A stretch of DNA of 64,000 nucleotides from AP-15 sp963735445 (GCA_963735445.1 CAVTLC010000023.1:42459-106458), one strand, 5' to 3'; counted from the first letter of the stretch, positions 44,564-55,719 are shown. Notes: generated by a model from the letters alone, not told the origin. Numbers and translations: made by a program.

Positions 44564-46352
44564 TTATTGAGCGCGGCAGGCAGGGCCGGCCAGGGTCATG
44601 TCCAGCAGGAATTTCCGCATATCCCAGGCGCCGGTCGGGCAGCGCTCGGCGCAGAGCCCGCAGTGCAGGCAAACATCTTCGTCCTTGACCATGATCCGGC
44701 CAGTCTTCAACGAGCCGCCGATGTAGAGATCCTGATCGCGGTTCAGCGCCGGCGCCATCAGTCGCTCGCGCAGTTCGTCCTCGCTGCCATTATCGGTAAA
44801 GGTGATGCAATCCATCGGGCAAATGTCGACGCAGGCGTCGCATTCGATGCAGAGCTGCCCGGTGAACACGGTTTGCACGTCGCAGTTCAGACACCGTTCG
44901 GCTTCGAGATAGCCGAGCTTTTCGTCATAGCCAAGCTCAACTTCGACCCGAATATCGGCGAGCGCGACGGCGGTGTCGCGCAGCGGCACCCGATATCTGA
45001 AGTCGTTTGAAATGTCGTTATCATAGCTCCACTCGTGGATGCCCATTTTCTGGCTGACCAGCGTGACACCCGGGGCCGGCCGCTCGTTGACATCTTCACC
45101 GTGGCAAAACTTGTCGATCGAAATCGCGGCGTCATGCCCGTGGGCGACGGCCCAAATGATGTTCTTCGGGCCGAAGGCAGCATCGCCGCCGAAGAAAGAC
45201 GTTCGGAACGGTCGACTGCATCGTCTTCGGGTCGACCTTGGGCATGTCCCAGCGGTCAAATTCGATGCCGATGTCGCGCTCGATCCACGGAAACGCGTTC
45301 TCCTGGCCGACCGCGATCAGAACGTCGTCGCACGGGATGTGGACATCGGGCTCGCCGGTCGGGACCAGATTACGACGGCCGCGCGCGTCGTATTCCGCTT
45401 TCACCTTTTCGAATAATACACCGGTCAGATCGCCGCGATCGTGGATGAATTCTTTCGGCACCAGCCAATTGAGGATTGGGATGCCCTCGTGCATCGCATC
45501 CTCTTTTTCCCACGCCGAGGCTTTCATTTCATCAAAGCCGCTGCGCACCACGACGGTGACTTCATCCCCGCCCAGCCGGCGCGACGAGCGGCAGCAATCC
45601 ATCGCGGTGTTGCCGCCACCAAGCACGATGACGCGTCGGCCGATCTTGTTGATGTGCCCAAACGACACGCTCGACAACCAATCGATCCCGATATGAATGT
45701 TAGCCGCCGCTTCGGTGCGGCCCGGAATTTCGAGATCGCGCCCACGCGGCGCGCCGCAGCCGACAAAAACGGCGTCCCAGCCCTCGGCCAATAGCGCTCT
45801 GAGGCTGTTCACCGGCGCGCCGAAATGGGTTTCGACCCCCATGTCGAGGATCAAATCGACCTCTTCGTCGGTCACGGTGGTGGGCAAGCGGAAGCGCGGG
45901 ATCTGGCTGCGCATCATGCCGCCGCCCTTGGCGTCGCCGTCGAACATCACGCAGTGATAACCGAGCGGCATCAGATCGCGGGCGACCGTCAGCGAGGCTG
46001 GGCCGGCGCCGACAAGTGCGATGCGCTTGCCGTTTTTCTCGAGCGGGATTTGCGGCAGAAACGGACGGATGTCGCCCTTGTTGTCGGCGGCGACGCGCTT
46101 TAAGCGGCAGATCGCCACCGGCTCTTTCTCGACGCGGCCACGGCGGCAGGCGGGTTCGCACGGCCGGTCGCAGGTTCGCCCGAGAATGCCGGGAAAGACA
46201 TTCGACTCCCAATTAACCATGAATGCGTCGGTATAGCGCCGTTCGGCGATCAGCCGGATGTACTCGGGAACCGGCGTATGGGCGGGGCAGGCCCATTGGC
46301 AATCGACGACTTTGTGAAAGTAATCGGGGTTATTGATATCGGTCGGCTGCAC
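44564..46352 (-). pseudogene. GltD-like FAD oxidoreductase with C-terminal 2[4Fe-4S] ferredoxin domain, frame broken once
   Basis: Begins at the GTG at 46352, five bases after GGAGGA. The first frame carries a Cys-rich N-domain (CQWACPAHTPVPEYI, GRTCDRPCEPACRRGR), the FAD motif GAGPASLTVARDL and the NAD(P) motif GGGNTAMDCC. At 45191-45198 the sense moves one base to FGGDAAFGPKNIIWAVAHGHDAA, the FAD-closing motif, then to the ferredoxin part CIECDACVDICPMDC and CLHCGLCAERCPTGA. Removing one T of the TTT at 45195-45197 restores about 595 residues. It should transfer electrons between NAD(P)H and ferredoxin for the KorAB enzyme downstream (121-base gap). Break is probably a sequencing insertion. 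Confidence 0.85.
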
Positions 46353-46843
46353 TAGGGTCCTCCAGGCGATGGGAGCCTTCCCATGACGCCATTTTTCTCG
46401 CTGCGATCGACAGACCAAAAGAGCCGTTGAGGTGACCGCATCGCGCCGGTCTTATAATCGCGGCGATGCGAGCCGTCATCCCTCCCGTCGCGTGCATCCG
46501 GCATCTCGAACCGTGTTTATCGCGTTCGCCTGCGACAGCTTGCCTCATCCCGCCGCCGGCCGCAACCATCGCCGGGCAGCGGCAATATGGGCCGATGCGG
46601 GTTCGTTTCCAGAGCCCCGCCGCGGGGTCCGGTGCAACACAGGATTGACAGAGGTGCATTCGTCTCAACGTTAAAGCTGCAACTTTGTGCGGCTCAGCCC
46701 GATCCCACAGGCGCCCACATCCAATCCGAAGCAAATCGAATAATAACGCAGCTCCCGCTGAAGGTCGCTCGCTATACTAAGTTTGCTGCTCATTATCAGC
46801 AATTTATTGTGTTGGATTTTATCCATGCACGCGGGGTTTTGTC
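46353..46843. other. Intergenic region between divergent genes
   Basis: About 490 bases between the FAD/ferredoxin gene (minus) and a lipoprotein gene (plus). Short Arg- and Ser-rich frames here do not look coding. It should hold two promoters. No operator-like dyad found. Confidence 0.5.
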
Positions 46844-47353
46844 ATGAATCGACCTTGCCATACCGGGATCACGATGACCTGTATCGCGTTGCTGGCCGCG
46901 GCATGTGCCAATCCTGAGGCAGCGGCGCCGACCAAGGCCGATCTTTTGGAGCAGGCGGGGTTTGTGCGCCGAGACGTCAATACCCAGGAACGCCTGGCGG
47001 CGCTAAAGGTGTTGCCGCCGCACCAATTTGTGATCCGCAATTCGAACGGCAGCGTTAAATACATGTATGCCGACCCGAACGTCTGCGATTGCATCTATGT
47101 CGGTGGCCAGCGCGCCTACGACCAATATCGACAGATGATGGCGACGCGGGTCCAGGAGGCTCAGATCCGGGCGATCCTGAGCACGACGACATTGCCCGGA
47201 GAATCGGGCTCTCTAGTCGCTGATTTCAGAGATTGCGCGAGCGAGCCGAATTTCGGCACTGGATCGGCAGCCGATCCGCCCGACATCTACGGCCTACTCT
47301 TCGGGGACGCGCATAATCTTTGGGATTGCAATGAGCGAAAATCCGTTTTTTGA
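46844..47353 (+). CDS. Small lipoprotein of unknown function
   Basis: 169 residues beginning with a lipoprotein signal (MTCIALLAAACANPEA, lipobox LAAAC). The middle is soluble (VRRDVNTQERLAALKVLPPHQFVIRN, YMYADPNVCDCIYVGGQRAYDQY) with a CDC motif that could pair or bind metal. The last 20 or so codons overlap the start of the M3 peptidase gene by 23 bases, which is unusual and may mean the 3' end is shifted by an indel. GGGGTTTTG lies before the ATG. Anchored in the outer or inner membrane on the periplasmic side. Confidence 0.7.
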   Translation: MNRPCHTGITMTCIALLAAACANPEAAAPTKADLLEQAGFVRRDVNTQERLAALKVLPPHQFVIRNSNGSVKYMYADPNVCDCIYVGGQRAYDQYRQMMATRVQEAQIRAILSTTTLPGESGSLVADFRDCASEPNFGTGSAADPPDIYGLLFGDAHNLWDCNERKSVF

Positions 47354-49364
47354 GACCTGGGACACGCCATTCGGCATCCCGCCTTTCGACCGCATCCAGC
47401 CGCAACATTTTCCGCCGGCCTTCGAGCGTGGAATGGCCGAGCAGCAGGCCGAAATCGACGCAATTACCGGGGCGCCATGGCCGCCGAGCTTTGCCGATAC
47501 CATCGAAGCTCTCGAGCGCAGCGGGCGCCTGATTGACCGTGTGGGCCGCGTCTTTTCCAATCTCGACGCGAGTGATACGAACCCGGCGCTCGAAGCAATC
47601 GCCCGCGACTTTGCGCCAAAACTCGCACAGCATCAGATGCGGATCGCGCTCGATCCCAAATTATTTGCGCGCATCGCCGACCTTTACGCGCGTCGTGCGG
47701 ATCTCGGTTTGGCAAAAGATCAACTTCGGCTTCTCGAACGCCATCATCTGCGTTTGGTGCGCAACGGCGCCCTGCTGAACCCCGAACAGAAGTCACGAAT
47801 GGCGGCGATCAGCGAGCGGCTCGCGACATTGCACACCGTGTTTGGCCAGAACGTCTTGCATGACGAGCGCGAATGGCAGTTGGTGCTCGACGAAGCCGAT
47901 CTCGACGGGCTGCCCGAGTTCGTCCGCGTCGCAGCCGCGCAGGCCGCCGACGAACGTGGCCTACCCGGACGTTACGTGATCACGCTCGCACGCTCGTCGA
48001 TCGAACCGTTTCTGACCTTCTCCGCGCGCCGCGACCTACGCCGCACCGCGCACCAGGCATGGACCGCGCGCGGGACCCACGCTGGGCCGGCGGACAATAT
48101 CCCTGTCGTCCGGGAGATCATGGCATTGCGCGCCGAGCAGGCGCGGCTGCTCGGTCATCCGAATTTCGCTGCCTACCGGCTCGACGATTCGATGGCCAAA
48201 ACAGAGGAAGCGGTCGAGGGTCTGCTGACGCAAGTCTGGCAGCCGGCCAAGGACAAGGCGCGGGAGGAGCGTGCGGCATTGGAAGCGGCGGCCCGCGCCG
48301 AGGGGCTCAACGAACCGATCGAGCCATGGGATTGGCGCTATTACGCGGAGAAGGTCCGGCAGGCTCAGTACGATCTCGACGAAGCCGAGGTGAAGCCATA
48401 TTTCGTGCTCGAAAACATGGTTCAGGCGGCGTTCGATACCGCGGGCCGCCTGTTTGGCTTGACCTTTACTGCGCGTCCTGACCTCCCGGTCTACCACCCC
48501 GATGTCCGGGCCTGGGAGGTCCGCGACCAAGCCGGCGCCCATGTCGGATTGTTTCTGCACGACAATTTCGCTCGTCCCGGCAAGCATTCCGGCGCCTGGT
48601 CGAGCCGCTACCGCGACCAGCAAAACCTCGATGGCTGGGTGACCCCGATCGTCGTCAACAACAACAATTTCTCCAAGGGCGAGCCGACCCTATTGAGCTT
48701 TGACGACGCCGAAACGCTGTTCCACGAATTCGGCCACGGTCTCCATGGGCTGCTGAGCCGAGTGCGCTATCGGTCGCAATCGGGTACTGCGGTCAAGCGC
48801 GATTTCGTCGAGTTCCCGTCGCAAATCTTCGAGCATTGGATGTCGGCGCCCGAGAACCTGCGCCGCTACGCGCGCCATTACCAAACCGGCGAGCCGATGC
48901 CCGAGGCTCTTTTGGAGCGGCTATTGGCCGCGCGCAATTTCAACCAGGGTTTCGCCACGGTCGAATACACCGCCTCGGCGCTGATCGACCTCGAACTGCA
49001 CCGCCATCCCGCACCGGAAACACTCGATCCAAACCAATTCGAGAGCGAGTTTCTCGAGCGGTACGACGTGCCGCGCGAGATCGGGCTGCGGCATCGCCCG
49101 GCCCACTTCCAGCATCTCTTTGCCGGGGGCGGGTATGCCGCCGGCTACTACGCCTATCTCTGGGCCGAGGTCCTGGAGGCCGATGGCTTTGCCGCATTTG
49201 CCGAGGCCGGCGACCTCTTCAATCCAGATTTGGCGGCACGGCTCAAAGACATTTACGCCGCCGGTGACACCGAAGATCCGATGGAGCTCTATCGCGCGTT
49301 TCGCGGCCGCGATCCCGAGATAGGTCCATTATTGCTGCAGCGCGGCCTTGAGGTAAGCAGCTAA
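47331..49364 (+). CDS. M3-family metallopeptidase (oligopeptidase A/Dcp-like)
   Basis: 677 residues, the normal length of the thimet oligopeptidase family. The zinc motif HEFGH is at about residues 465-469 within TLFHEFGHGLHGLLS, and the third ligand Glu lies in FVEFPSQIFEHW about 25 residues later. Other family marks: GLFLHDNFARPGKHSGAW and the C-terminal FAGGGYAAGYYAYLWAEVLEAD. No signal peptide, so a cytosolic peptidase that trims short peptides. Start overlaps the lipoprotein gene. Confidence 0.93.
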   Translation: MSENPFFETWDTPFGIPPFDRIQPQHFPPAFERGMAEQQAEIDAITGAPWPPSFADTIEALERSGRLIDRVGRVFSNLDASDTNPALEAIARDFAPKLAQHQMRIALDPKLFARIADLYARRADLGLAKDQLRLLERHHLRLVRNGALLNPEQKSRMAAISERLATLHTVFGQNVLHDEREWQLVLDEADLDGLPEFVRVAAAQAADERGLPGRYVITLARSSIEPFLTFSARRDLRRTAHQAWTARGTHAGPADNIPVVREIMALRAEQARLLGHPNFAAYRLDDSMAKTEEAVEGLLTQVWQPAKDKAREERAALEAAARAEGLNEPIEPWDWRYYAEKVRQAQYDLDEAEVKPYFVLENMVQAAFDTAGRLFGLTFTARPDLPVYHPDVRAWEVRDQAGAHVGLFLHDNFARPGKHSGAWSSRYRDQQNLDGWVTPIVVNNNNFSKGEPTLLSFDDAETLFHEFGHGLHGLLSRVRYRSQSGTAVKRDFVEFPSQIFEHWMSAPENLRRYARHYQTGEPMPEALLERLLAARNFNQGFATVEYTASALIDLELHRHPAPETLDPNQFESEFLERYDVPREIGLRHRPAHFQHLFAGGGYAAGYYAYLWAEVLEADGFAAFAEAGDLFNPDLAARLKDIYAAGDTEDPMELYRAFRGRDPEIGPLLLQRGLEVSS

Positions 49365-49561
49365 GCCCGCGAAAACGGGAACCCAGGATAAGCGCTCACA
49401 TGGCGGCCCCCTGTTCAGGCCAGGGGCAGGCCTGGACCCCGCTTTCGCGGCGCCAAAACGGTGCACGCGGGCGGCCTTCATTGTCCTCGACCGAATCGGG
49501 GGCCGGGGTGGGCTCCGGGGATATGGCAGAAGACGACACGGCTCATGCTCGAGGCGGGGTG

Positions 49562-50525
49562 TTAGCGGGGTGCGGCGGCGCGGCGCAAGCGGTCGTTGAT
49601 TGCGCGGCCAAGACCGTGCTCGGGAATCGGCATGACCGCGATCCCCGAAAAAATCGGGCGGTCGAGCTGCCGCAACATCGCGAACAGATTGGCAGCAGCC
49701 TCGGCGAGGTCACCCGAGCGGCTGAGCCACAACACCTCGGCAAAGCCCGCCGGGGCGTCGCGGCCAAACGCGAGCAAGCACCTCATCCGGGCGGGCCTCG
49801 GTCACGTTAAGGCGCAACGGTAGGGCCGGCGCGTAATGGCTCGCCAATTGGCCCGGCGAGCGCAGCGGGCCGGCTTCGGCGGGGCTGGGTGTGGCGATCG
49901 GGCCGAGCAATGACTCTAATTCTTCGACAGTGACGCCGCCGGGGCGGAGCAGGGCAGGGGCCTCACCCGACAAATCGAGGACGGTCGATTCCACACCGAC
50001 CGGCGTGCGCCCGCCGTCGAGGATCAGCGAGACATATTCGCCGAGTTCGCTCATGACATGCGCGGCCTCGGTCGGGCTCACCCGCCCGGAGCGGTTGGCG
50101 GAGGGTGCGGCAATCGGGCGGCCGGCCGCGCGCAATAGGGCCTGTGCGACGGGATGTGCCGGTGCGCGGATCGCCACGGTGTCGAGCCCGGCGCTCGCCA
50201 ATAGCGAGAGCCCGCTGTCGCTGCGTCGGCGCAACACCAGCGATAGCGGCCCCGGCCAAAACCGCGCCGCCACACCTCGCGCCCGCATGTCGAACTCGGC
50301 CAAAGCCTCGGCCTCGGTCAGGCCCGGGACGTGCACGATCAGCGGGTTGAAGTGTGGCCGGCCCTTGGCGGCAAAAATCGCGGCGACCGCGCGGTCGTTT
50401 GTCGCGTCGGCGCCCAGCCCATAGACGGTTTCGGTCGGAAACGCCACCAGCGCTCCTGAGCGCAGCAGCCGCGCCGCCCGCTCGATCGCGTCGGGGTTGG
50501 CCGGGAGCGGGGGCGGAGCGGACAT
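49562..50525 (-). pseudogene. sua5: L-threonylcarbamoyladenylate synthase (Sua5 type), frame broken once
   Basis: Start at the ATG at 50525 or the one at 50528, after GAGGGGA. The first frame holds the YrdC domain: LLRSGALVAFPTETVYGLGADATN, KGRPHFNPLIVHV, PSANRSGRVSPTEA and ILDGGRTPVGVESTVLDL. Near 49773-49780 the sense steps one base to the Sua5 C-terminal domain (LAFGRDAPAGFAEVLWLS, LFAMLRQLDRPIFSGIAVMPIPEHGLG, INDRLRRAA). Removing one T (minus strand) gives about 320 residues, the normal length. The enzyme makes threonylcarbamoyl-AMP for the t6A modification of tRNA and is normally essential, so a true knock-out would be surprising unless a second copy exists; this argues for a sequence error. 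Confidence 0.87.
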
Positions 50526-50782
50526 CATTCCCCTCAAGGCAAGCGCGAGCGCGCCGTATTGACAAGCGTCCGACGCCCCCCAGTTTATAATCGTTCTAAA
50601 AAAGCGCAGCCGAGGCTTATGGCTTATGTGGGATTTCCGGTCGCTGTCGCCAGAGCACCTTCAACACGTCACCATTCTGACGTCCGACCGCCGCCCGCCC
50701 AAGAGCTATCGCCCCATCAACGGCTACGGCAGCCACAGCATCTGCTTGTCGATTAAACGTCCCGAATGCGATTGGAATTGAC

Positions 50783-52995
50783 ATGGAAAGCGATAGCAAG
50801 TGCCCGGTAACGGGCGGGTCTCACAAACGCAAGGCGGTTGGAGCCATGTCGAACCGAGACTGGTGGCCCAATCAGCTGAGCCTTCAGATTTTGCACCAGC
50901 ACTCCGCGCTGTCCAATCCGATGGGCAAGGCGTTCGACTACGCCAACGAATTTAACAGCCTCGACCTGAATGCCGTGATCAAGGATCTGCATGCCTTGAT
51001 GACGGACTCGCAGGAGTGGTGGCCGGCAGACTTTGGCCATTACGGGGGGCTGTTCATTCGGATGGCGTGGCATCTCGCCGGCACCTACCGGATCGGCGAC
51101 GGCCGCGGCGGTGCGGGAGCCGGCCAGCAGCGCTTCGCGCCGGTCAATAGCTGGCCGGACAACGCGAATCTCGACAAGGCGCGCCGGCTCTTATGGCCGA
51201 TCAAGCAGAAATACGGCCGGAAAATCTCCTGGGCCGATCTGATGATCCTCGCGGGCAACGTCGCTCTCGAGTCGATGGGCTTCAAGACGTTTGGTTTTGG
51301 CGGCGGACGCGAGGATGTCTGGGAGCCCGACGAGTCCATCTACTGGGGTCCCGAAGGTAAGTGGCTGGCGGACGAGCGCTACACCGGCGACCGCGACCTT
51401 CAGAGCCCTCTCGGCGCCGTGCAGATGGGTCTGATCTACGTCAATCCGGAAGGGCCGAACGGCAACCCCGATCCACTCGCGGCCGCCAGGGACATTCGCG
51501 AAACCTTTAGCCGCATGGCGATGAACGACGAAGAGACGGTCGCGTTGATCGCCGGTGGTCACAGTTTTGGCAAAACCCACGGCGCCGGCGATGCGTCGCT
51601 GGTCGGTCCGGAGCCCGAAGCCGCTCCGATCGAGGCGCAAGGGTTCGGCTGGAAGAAGCGCGTTCGGCACAGGCAAAGGGAAGGACGCGATCACCAGCGG
51701 CCTGGAAGTCACCTGGACCACGACGCCGACAAAGTGGAGCAACAACTTCTTCCAGAACCTGTTCGGCTACGAATGGGAACTGACCAAGAGCCCGGCCGGT
51801 GCGCACCAGTGGAGACCGAAAGGCGGCGCCGGGACCGGGGCGATACCCGACGCGCACGACCCGTCAAAGCGTCACGCGCCGGCGATGCTGACCACGGACC
51901 TCGCTTTACGGTTCGACCCGGCTTACGAAAAAATTTCGAGGCGCTTCTTTGAGCACCCCGATCAGTTCGCCGATGCGTTCGCCCGTGCCTGGTTCAAACT
52001 GACGCACCGCGACATGGGTCCGATCGCGCGGTATCTCGGCCCCCTCGTCCCGCAGGAGACGCTGATTTGGCAGGACCCGATTCCTGCGGTCGATCATCCG
52101 CTGGTCGGGGAAGAGGACATCGCTGCTTTGAAGGCGGAAATCCTCGCGTCAGGCTTGACCGTTTCGCAGCTGGTCTCGACGGCTTGGGCGTCGGCGTCGA
52201 CATTCCGCGGCTCTGATAATCGCGGTGGCGCGAACGGCGCGCGCATTCGCCTCGCGCCGCAAAAGGATTGGGAGGTCAACCAGCCGGCGGCGTTGGCGGA
52301 GGTACTGCAGACACTCGAAGCGGTGCAAAAGGACTTCAACGGCGCACAGTCCGGCGGGAAAAAGGTCTCGCTTGCCGATTTGATCGTTCTCGGCGGCTGC
52401 GCGGCGATCGAGAAAGCCGCAAAGGATGCCGGGCACGATGTGAAGGTCCCCTTTACGCCCGGTCGAATGGACGCGTCGCAGGAAGAGACCGATGTCGATT
52501 CCTTTGCGCCGCTCGAACCGACCGCTGACGGATTCCGCAACTATCTCGCGTAGCAAGCAGCGCCTGTCGCCTGAGGAATTGTTGGTGGATCGGGCGCAAT
52601 TGCTGACGCTGACGGCGCCTGAGATGACGGTTCTTGTCGGCGGCCTGCGCGTCCTCGGCGCAAATGCCGGGCAATCCACGCACGGCGTCTTCACCAAGCG
52701 GCCCGAGACGCTCACGAACGACTTCTTCGTCAACCTGCTCGACATGAGCACGCAATGGCAGCCGTCCGCCGGCTTTGAAGAGGTGTATGAGGAGGACGTG
52801 TACGAGGGGCGCGACCGGAAGACGGGCGAGGTCAAGTGGACCGCCACCCGAGTCGACCTGATCTTCGGTTCGCACTCGCAGCTGCGCGCCCTCGCCGAAG
52901 TCTACGCAAGCGCAGACTCGAAGGAAAAGTTTGTCAAAGACTTCGTGGCGGCGTGGACCAAGGTGATGAACTTGGACCGCTTCGACCTCGTCTGA
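50783..52995 (+). pseudogene. katG: Catalase-peroxidase KatG, frame broken twice
   Basis: Three consecutive frames make one KatG of about 736 residues. Frame 1 (from 50783) has the distal site RMAWH, GLIYVNPEGPNG with the adduct Tyr, RMAMNDEETVALIAGGH with the adduct Met, and the proximal haem His in SFGKTHGAGD. At 51653-51660 it steps one base into FGTGKGKDAITSGLEVTWT and runs to a TAG at 52551. One base earlier in that stop region the third frame continues KQRLSPEELLVDRAQLLTLTAPEMTVLVGGLR to 52995. Each break is fixed by deleting one base. All catalytic residues are present, so the protein would be active if the bases are errors. Removes hydrogen peroxide in the cytosol. Confidence 0.92.
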
Positions 52996-53033
52996 TCACC
53001 AATACTCCACGGTTACAATATGCGAAGGCGGTT

Positions 53034-53051
53034 CCCCGGCGAAAGCCGGGG
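53034..53051. terminator. Hairpin between convergent genes katG and MetE-like
   Basis: A perfect 7-bp stem CCCCGGC/GCCGGGG with a GAAA tetraloop, 39 bases after katG and 25 bases beyond the stop of the minus-strand gene. No T tract on either side, so it may act as a 3' end stabiliser rather than an intrinsic terminator. Similar CCGGCGAAAGCCGG hairpins are common repeats in such genomes. Confidence 0.5.
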
Positions 53052-53075
53052 TCCACCCTCTTTCGCCCTCTCGCA

Positions 53076-54290
53076 CTACCGCCATAGATCCTTGCTGGCG
53101 AGTGCCGCGCCTTGCGTCAGCGCTTCGAGCTTGGCCCAGGCGATCTGCGGGTGGACGCGGCCGCCGAGCCCGCAATCGGTCGACGCGATGACCCGCTCGC
53201 GCCCGACCAAATTGGCAAAGCGCAGAATGCGGTCGGCGACCAGTTCGGGGTGCTCGACGACATTGGTCGCGTGGCTGACGACACCCGGCAGGATGATCTT
53301 GTCATCGGGCAATTTGACCTCCTGCCACACCTTCCATTCGTGCTCGTGACGAACATTGCCGGCCTCGAACGAATAGGCCTGGGCATTGACCTTGAGCATG
53401 ACTTCGACGATGTCGCGCATCGCGATGTCGGTCACATGCGGCCCGTGCCAGCTGCCCCAGCACAAATGAAAGCGGATGCGATCCTCGGGTAAGCCGCGCA
53501 ATGCGTGATTGAGCGCCTCGACCCGGACCATTGTGAATTTTCGGTAGTCTTCGACATCGGGCTCGGGATCCATCATATCCCAGCCGGTCGCGGTCGCCGG
53601 ATCGTCGAGCTGCAGGATCAGCCCGGCATCGACGATCGCCTTGTACTCCTCCCGCATTGCCTCAGCCCAGGCGTAGAGGAACTCCTCGTCGCTCCGATAA
53701 TGTTGGTTGGGGATGCGATAGGCGCTGCCCGGCGCCACCGAGGTCATAAAGCCTTCTTCGACCCCGGCCGCCGCTAACGCCGCCTTGAAATTGTCGATGT
53801 CGGCCTTGACCGCCTCGTGGCCGATATAGCTGACCGGCCCGACGCAGACCGGCCCTGCCGAGGGGCGTGGACCCATGAAAACGCCCGACTCGCGGTCGGC
53901 ATAGGCCTCGGCGAAACGCACCCGGTCGCGCCGCCGCGCCGCGTTCTGCAATACAAGTTCGCCCGGCCGGGCTTGCCGCGGGGTCATGTGGTCGAGGCTC
54001 GGCCCGTCGAGCCGGAGCCCGCCAAGCCGCAGGAAGACATAGTTCCACCACGCGCCATAATTGACCCGATGTCCGGCCGATTTGCCGAACTCGCCATCGC
54101 CCGGGATGTCGACGCCGACTTCCTTCTGGTGCCGCACGACATCATCGACGGCAGTTCGCAAAATCCTCTCGAACGCCGATTTGTCGCTGGCCTGGCCGTC
54201 TTCGCGGGCGCGGTTCGCCGCGATCAGATCATCCGGCCGCGGCAGGCTGCCGACATGAGTGGTCAGAATATGATCGGTGCTGGTTTTCAT
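53076..54290 (-). CDS. Cobalamin-independent methionine synthase-like methyltransferase (MetE C-terminal domain family)
   Basis: 404 residues of the single-domain MetE-C-like group (related to epoxyalkane:CoM transferase and archaeal MetE). The zinc ligands are visible: His and Cys in FHLCWGSWHG near residue 275 and the late Cys in ASTDCGLGGRVHPQIAW near 375. Start TTHVGSLPRPDDL is the usual N-terminal strand. Only the C-terminal barrel is present, without the folate-binding MetE N-domain, so the methyl donor need not be methyl-folate. It follows its broken paralogue at 54300-55494 in the same direction with a 9-base gap. May act with the MetF-like gene nearby. Confidence 0.88.
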   Translation of the reverse strand: MKTSTDHILTTHVGSLPRPDDLIAANRAREDGQASDKSAFERILRTAVDDVVRHQKEVGVDIPGDGEFGKSAGHRVNYGAWWNYVFLRLGGLRLDGPSLDHMTPRQARPGELVLQNAARRRDRVRFAEAYADRESGVFMGPRPSAGPVCVGPVSYIGHEAVKADIDNFKAALAAAGVEEGFMTSVAPGSAYRIPNQHYRSDEEFLYAWAEAMREEYKAIVDAGLILQLDDPATATGWDMMDPEPDVEDYRKFTMVRVEALNHALRGLPEDRIRFHLCWGSWHGPHVTDIAMRDIVEVMLKVNAQAYSFEAGNVRHEHEWKVWQEVKLPDDKIILPGVVSHATNVVEHPELVADRILRFANLVGRERVIASTDCGLGGRVHPQIAWAKLEALTQGAALASKDLWR

Positions 54291-54299
54291 GACCTCGCC

Positions 54300-55494
54300 T
54301 CAGCGCCACAATTGTTTGCTGGCGAGGGCCGCACCCTGCGCCAGTGCTTCGAGCTTGGCCCAGGCGATCTGCGGGTGGACGCGGCCGCCGAGCCCGCAAT
54401 CGGTCGAGCGCGATGACCCGCTCGCGCCCGACCAAATTGGCAAAGCGGATGATGCGGTCGGCGACGAGTTCGGGGTGCTCGACGACATTGGTCGCGTGGC
54501 TGACGACACCCGGCAGGATGATCTTGTCGTCGGGCAATTTGATCTCCTGCCACACCTTCCATTCGTGCTCGTGACGAACATTGCCGGCCTCGAACGAATA
54601 GGCCTGGGCATTGACCTTGAGCATGACCTCGACGATGTCGCGCATCGCGATGTCGGTCACATGCGGCCCGTGCCAGCTACCCCAGCACAAATGAAAGCGG
54701 ATGCGATCCTGAGGTAAGCCGCGCAATGCGTGATTGAGCGCCTCGATCCAGCGTGTCGCGAGCTTTCGGTAGTCCTCGACAGTTGGCTCAGGATTGACCT
54801 GGTCCCACCCTTCGGCGATGCACGGATCGTCGAGCTGCAGGATGATGCCGGCGTCGACGATCGCTTTGTATTCCTCGCGCATCGCGTCGGCGCAGGCGAA
54901 GAGGAACTCCTCGTCGGTTTTGTAATACTCATTGGCGATGCGCGCACAGCTGGCGGGCGCCACCGCGGTCATAAAGCCCTCTTCGACCCCGGCCGCCGCC
55001 AGCGCCGCTTTGAAGCGGGCGATATCGGCCTTGATCATGTCGTGCCCGGTATAGCGGAGCGGACCGGTGCACACCGGGCTCGGCGGGCGCGGCCCGGTCG
55101 TGATGCCGGATTCCGGGTCGTTGTAAGCGGCCGCGAACAATGTTCGGTCGCGGCGGTCGCCAAAGCTGGTCAGGACGATCTCGCCTGGACGCGAGCGGCG
55201 CGCCTCCATCTCGTAAAGTGACTGCTGGCCCGGCTCGATGCCGGAGAGGCGCTGCCATGAATAGCGCCACCACGAGCCGTAATTGACGCGCTGACCCATC
55301 GGCTTGCCGAACTCGCCGTCGCCGGGAACGTCGATGCCAAGCTCCTTTTGATGCCGCACGACATCGGCAACGGCATTGCGGAGTTCATCCGCAAGCGTCT
55401 TTTCGTCATTTGCGGCCCAAGCGGCGATCAGTGCGTCCGGCCGCGGCAGGCTGCCGGCATGGCTGGTCAGGATCTTGTCGGTGCTGCGTCTCAT
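54300..55494 (-). pseudogene. Second MetE-C-like methyltransferase, frame broken once
   Basis: Paralogue of the gene at 53076, about 397 residues when corrected. Start at ATG 55494 (or 55497) after GGGAGGA. The first frame has SHAGSLPRPDAL, KELGIDVPGDGEFGK and FHLCWGSWHGPHV with the metal ligands. At 54407-54409 the sequence reads TCGAGCGCGATG where the paralogue reads TCGACGCGATG, one base more, and the frame is lost. The corrected end is STDCGLGGRVHPQIAWAKLEAL to the stop at 54300, matching the paralogue. This side-by-side comparison locates the extra base almost exactly. Function as for the paralogue. Confidence 0.88.
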
Positions 55495-55719
55495 CATTCC
55501 TCCCGATTGCTAACCAACGGGCGCCGGCTCGGCGGCCCCGCCGCGACCGTCGCTTTTGCGCGCGAGTATCGACCGCAATCCGGTTTTGCTCACCCATAAA
55601 ATTTCCCATCGATGATGTTGCCCATCTATTCGTCCCACTTGCGATCATGGGCACGTTTGTGGTTGACCGGCAGGTCGCATCGGCCTTTATTTGTTTTGCG
55701 GGAAACTGCGAGAACGCCG

